Positions 49,979-51,752 of a DNA stretch of 51,752 bases are shown here, piece after piece (the first letter of the stretch is position 1; each line of letters begins with the position of its first letter). The DNA comes from Ardenticatenaceae bacterium. GTDB taxonomy: Bacteria; Chloroflexota; Anaerolineae; Promineifilales; Promineifilaceae. The notes under the pieces were generated by a model. That model was given only the letters and a program-made list of their open reading frames with translations, had not been told where the DNA came from and made no database searches. The stretch covers positions 1 through 51,752 of the forward strand of contig JACKCD010000040.1 of NCBI GenBank assembly GCA_020634215.1. Direction: 5' to 3'. The translations under genes were made by a program, and so were the position numbers.

Positions 49979-50715
49979 TGGGGATGACCACGATTGCACA
50001 ACGGTATGAGGCGGTGCAAGAGCGCATCGCAGCAGCGGCGGCGCGTGCCGGCCGACCCGCAGCGGAGATTACGCTGGTGGCGGTGACGAAAACATGGCCG
50101 GCCGAGGTGCTGTTGGCAGCATATGCAGCGGGGATGCGCCATTTTGGTGAGAATCGAACGGTGGAATTGGCGGAAAAACGGCCGTTTATCGAAGCCCAGC
50201 TTGGCAATGACAGTGGCATCGTTTGGGAATTTATTGGCACGCTGCAAAGTCGGCAGTCGCAGGTAGTGGCCGATTTGGCCGACAGCTTCCACGCGCTAGA
50301 TCGGCTCAAAATTGCTGCTCGATTGTCGCGGCAGTTGGCGGAAAACGGCCGTTTTCTCCCGGTCTATCTGGAAATCAACGTGTCGGGCGAAGCCAGCAAA
50401 TCTGGGTTTCAGATGAGCAATTGGGAAAATGATGCAACGCAGCGGGAAGAACTGCGTAAAGCGGTTGAAACAATAAACCATTTGCCGGGTTTGCGCCCGG
50501 TGGGGTTGATGACAATGGCACCGTGGGAGGCACCGGATGGCGAGATTCGGGCGGTGTTTCGGCGGACAAGGCTGCTGCGCGATTGGTTGGAAACGGCCGT
50601 TGGCGTGGCGCTGCCCCAGCTTTCAATGGGCATGACCGATGACTTTGAGATGGCGATTGAAGAAGGAGCCACCCACGTGCGCGTCGGGCGAGCCTTATTT
50701 GGCTCCCGACAATAA
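49978..50715 (+). CDS. yggS: YggS-family PLP homeostasis protein
   Basis: PLP-binding protein (PLPBP/YggS) that buffers pyridoxal phosphate and protects amino-acid metabolism. The 245-residue barrel has the PLP lysine in V-A-V-T-K-T-W-P, I-N-V-S-G-E-A-S-K-S-G-F, and L-S-M-G-M-T-D-D-F-E-M-A-I near the C terminus, ending R-V-G-R-A-L-F. Its ATG overlaps the stop of the dehydrogenase gene by one base (TGATG), suggesting translational coupling. It is followed by yggT, the usual order. Confidence 0.93.
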   Translation: MGMTTIAQRYEAVQERIAAAAARAGRPAAEITLVAVTKTWPAEVLLAAYAAGMRHFGENRTVELAEKRPFIEAQLGNDSGIVWEFIGTLQSRQSQVVADLADSFHALDRLKIAARLSRQLAENGRFLPVYLEINVSGEASKSGFQMSNWENDATQREELRKAVETINHLPGLRPVGLMTMAPWEAPDGEIRAVFRRTRLLRDWLETAVGVALPQLSMGMTDDFEMAIEEGATHVRVGRALFGSRQ

Positions 50716-50751
50716 CAAGAAAGGATGGCAACATCCAAGGATAACAACATC

Positions 50752-51015
50752 ATGGGACAACTTATTTACATACTGATTCTGCTGCTGCAAATTTATTCAT
50801 ATGTTCTTTTGGCACGCATCATTTTATCGTGGGTGCGCGTTAGCCCTTATCATCCCACGTGGGGGCCAATCGTTAATGCAATTTACCAGCTTACCGACCC
50901 GGTGATGGAGCCAGCGCGACGGCTGCTGCCGCCTGCGGGTGGGCTGGATTTCAGCCCGATTTTGATTTTCTTGGGGATTAATTTGCTGATACGCTTGTTA
51001 GCTGGGTTGGCATAA
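50752..51015 (+). CDS. yggT: YggT family membrane protein
   Basis: An 87-residue protein with two hydrophobic segments: L-I-Y-I-L-I-L-L-L-Q-I-Y-S-Y-V-L-L-A-R-I-I-L at the N terminus and I-L-I-F-L-G-I-N-L-L-I at the C terminus, with the Y-Q-L-T-D-P-V loop between. ATG 50752 follows AAGGATAAC; an in-frame ATG at 50725 with AAGAAAGG is an alternative. It is next to yggS, as in many bacteria. Confidence 0.88.
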   Translation: MGQLIYILILLLQIYSYVLLARIILSWVRVSPYHPTWGPIVNAIYQLTDPVMEPARRLLPPAGGLDFSPILIFLGINLLIRLLAGLA

Positions 51016-51059
51016 AAATGGCATTCTTTTGGAGCCTGTTGGGTTGATAAATTTGATCC

Positions 51060-51105
51060 GTGGTGCATGGTGCGTAAAAGGCACGTATCACGCACCACGC
51101 ACCAC
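51060..51105. repeat. heptad inverted repeat (TGGTGCG type)
   Basis: tggtgca/tggtgcg then cacgcac/cacgcac units with a 7-bp period flanking ggcacgtatc. It lies between yggT and the convergent acyl-CoA dehydrogenase and may act as a terminator. Confidence 0.75.
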
Positions 51106-51143
51106 ATCAAAAGCGGGTCAACCCCATGAATTACGTTTGTCCA

Positions 51144-51752
51144 TTATCGCAAACCCGTTAATTGCCGGGCAATAACCATGCGCTGAATTTCGCTGGTGCC
51201 CTCGTAAATTTCGGTAATTTTGGCATCGCGGAAATACCGCTCCAGCGGCATCTCCTTGCTGTAGCCCATTCCCCCGTGAATTTGAATGGCCTGGGTCGTA
51301 ACCCACATCGCCGTTTCGCTGGCGAACAGTTTTGCCATGCTGGCCTCTAGCGAATAGCGACCGCCCGTTTGGGCGGCTTCGCGCTTGGCCAGGGCGGCCT
51401 GGTAGATAAGCAGGCGACTGGCTTCAACGCGGCATTTCATGTCAGCTAATTTTTGCTGAATCATCTGAAACTGCCCGATTTTTTGCCCAAACGCTTCCCG
51501 TTCGATGGCGTATTGAATGCTGGCTTCCATGGCGGCCTCAGCAATGCCTAGCGCCTGGGCAGCAATGCCAATGCGCCCGGCATCCAACACCGTCATGGCG
51601 ATTTTGAACCCTTCCCCTTCCTGCCCCAGCCGGTTTTCCACCGGGCATTGGTAATTGTCAAAGATGATTTCGCTGGTGGCGCTGGCGCGAATGCCAAGCT
51701 TGGGTTCGGTTTTGCCGCGCTCAAAGCCGGGTTTGTCGGTGTCAATGAGAAA
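51144..51752 (-). CDS. acyl-CoA dehydrogenase, 5' partial
   Basis: FAD-dependent dehydrogenase forming enoyl-CoA; the coding sequence continues past the right window edge. The visible 202 residues are the C-terminal part: F-E-R-G-K-T-E-P-K-L-G-I-R-A-S, then G-R-I-G-I-A-A-Q-A-L-G-I-A, the Q-I-H-G-G-M-G-Y motif and Y-E-G-T-S-E-I-Q-R, whose Glu is the catalytic base in many members. Fatty acid or short-branched-chain specificity cannot be told here. No start or promoter is in the window. Confidence 0.93.
   Translation of the reverse strand, partial: FLIDTDKPGFERGKTEPKLGIRASATSEIIFDNYQCPVENRLGQEGEGFKIAMTVLDAGRIGIAAQALGIAEAAMEASIQYAIEREAFGQKIGQFQMIQQKLADMKCRVEASRLLIYQAALAKREAAQTGGRYSLEASMAKLFASETAMWVTTQAIQIHGGMGYSKEMPLERYFRDAKITEIYEGTSEIQRMVIARQLTGLR

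Larger units (their letters stand above)
217..50601. repeat. highly iterated palindrome AACGGCCGTT
   Basis: I count about 75 exact copies and about 20 one-mismatch copies by eye (for example 217-226, 5264-5273, 25202-25211, 34960-34969, 39431-39440, 40929-40938, 43348-43357, 45121-45130, 48691-48700, 50592-50601), mostly inside genes on both strands. Only a fraction of one copy is expected by chance for a 10-mer. In coding sequence it reads as T-A-V, N-G-R or R-P according to frame. It resembles in abundance the HIP1 palindrome of cyanobacteria but has an unrelated sequence. Surrounding DNA tends to be G/T-rich before it and C/A-rich after it. Confidence 0.95.

Noticed and set aside
217..50601. 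AACGGCCGTT as transposon end or phage attachment site
   Set aside because: It is far too frequent, has no associated transposase or target duplication, and lies mostly within intact genes.

Overview
This is a gene-dense, GC-rich bacterial chromosome segment with no rRNA, tRNA, CRISPR array or intact insertion sequence that I can see. I infer a member of the Chloroflexota (Anaerolineae-like). The grounds are a 7TM-PAS-histidine kinase-receiver hybrid, a secreted protein ending in a Y-L-P-hydrophobic tail, an HTH-citrate synthase fusion, and a mitochondrial-type sulfide:quinone oxidoreductase beside a DUF1641 protein. This placement is by gene character, not by a marker gene.

Layout: 1-6.9 kb, five Gfo/Idh/MocA dehydrogenases and one sugar isomerase/epimerase (carbohydrate or polyol oxidation), with a convergent gcvH. 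7-10 kb, aat, a DsbA/FrnE thioredoxin-fold gene, a PRPP synthetase, and a convergent phosphatidylcholine-synthase-like gene. 10.2-20 kb, a WYL regulator, the hybrid kinase, a 980-residue secreted phytase-like/choice-of-anchor protein, a SurE-like phosphatase and an ABC exporter. 20.1-25.9 kb (minus strand), hisG-hisD-hisC-hisB-hisH behind a promoter, a His-rich leader peptide and an attenuator; hisD is frameshifted, and a GxxExxY gene broken by a REP-like insertion sits inside the operon. 25.9-29.7 kb (minus), a sulfide oxidation operon: DUF1641 protein, SQR, persulfide dioxygenase-rhodanese. 29.8-39.9 kb, flavin monooxygenase, SDR, nuclease-like, SWIM, thioesterase, phosphatase, citrate synthase, HTH-citrate synthase, histidine phosphatase and 2-hydroxyacid dehydrogenase. 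40-41.7 kb, an envelope-stress set (LiaI-like, PspC, PspA). 41.8-48 kb, exopolysaccharide genes (GT4, two Wzz-type proteins, BY-kinase, polytopic membrane protein, RmlA-long). 48-51.7 kb, dtd, sugar dehydrogenase lipoprotein, yggS, yggT and a partial acyl-CoA dehydrogenase.

Three signals stand out. (1) The palindrome AACGGCCGTT occurs about 75 times by eye (about one per 0.7 kb). It usually sits at a local composition switch, G/T-rich on its 5' side and C/A-rich on its 3' side, whatever the strand of the host gene. (2) Two genes carry an in-frame TGA exactly where a conserved redox cysteine is expected: U-P-Y-C in the DsbA/FrnE protein, and G-S-T-U-G-R in the persulfide dioxygenase-rhodanese. 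Each TGA is followed by a hairpin with a G in its loop at bacterial SECIS spacing, so both are strong selenoprotein candidates. (3) The his operon has a complete attenuator in which the antiterminator arm overlaps the leader stop codon.

Intergenic spacers are full of inverted pairs built from 7-bp or 9-bp units. They often begin at a stop codon and end at the next start, and some have entered coding sequence. Several genes have a -10 box only 6-9 nt before the start codon, which suggests leaderless mRNAs.
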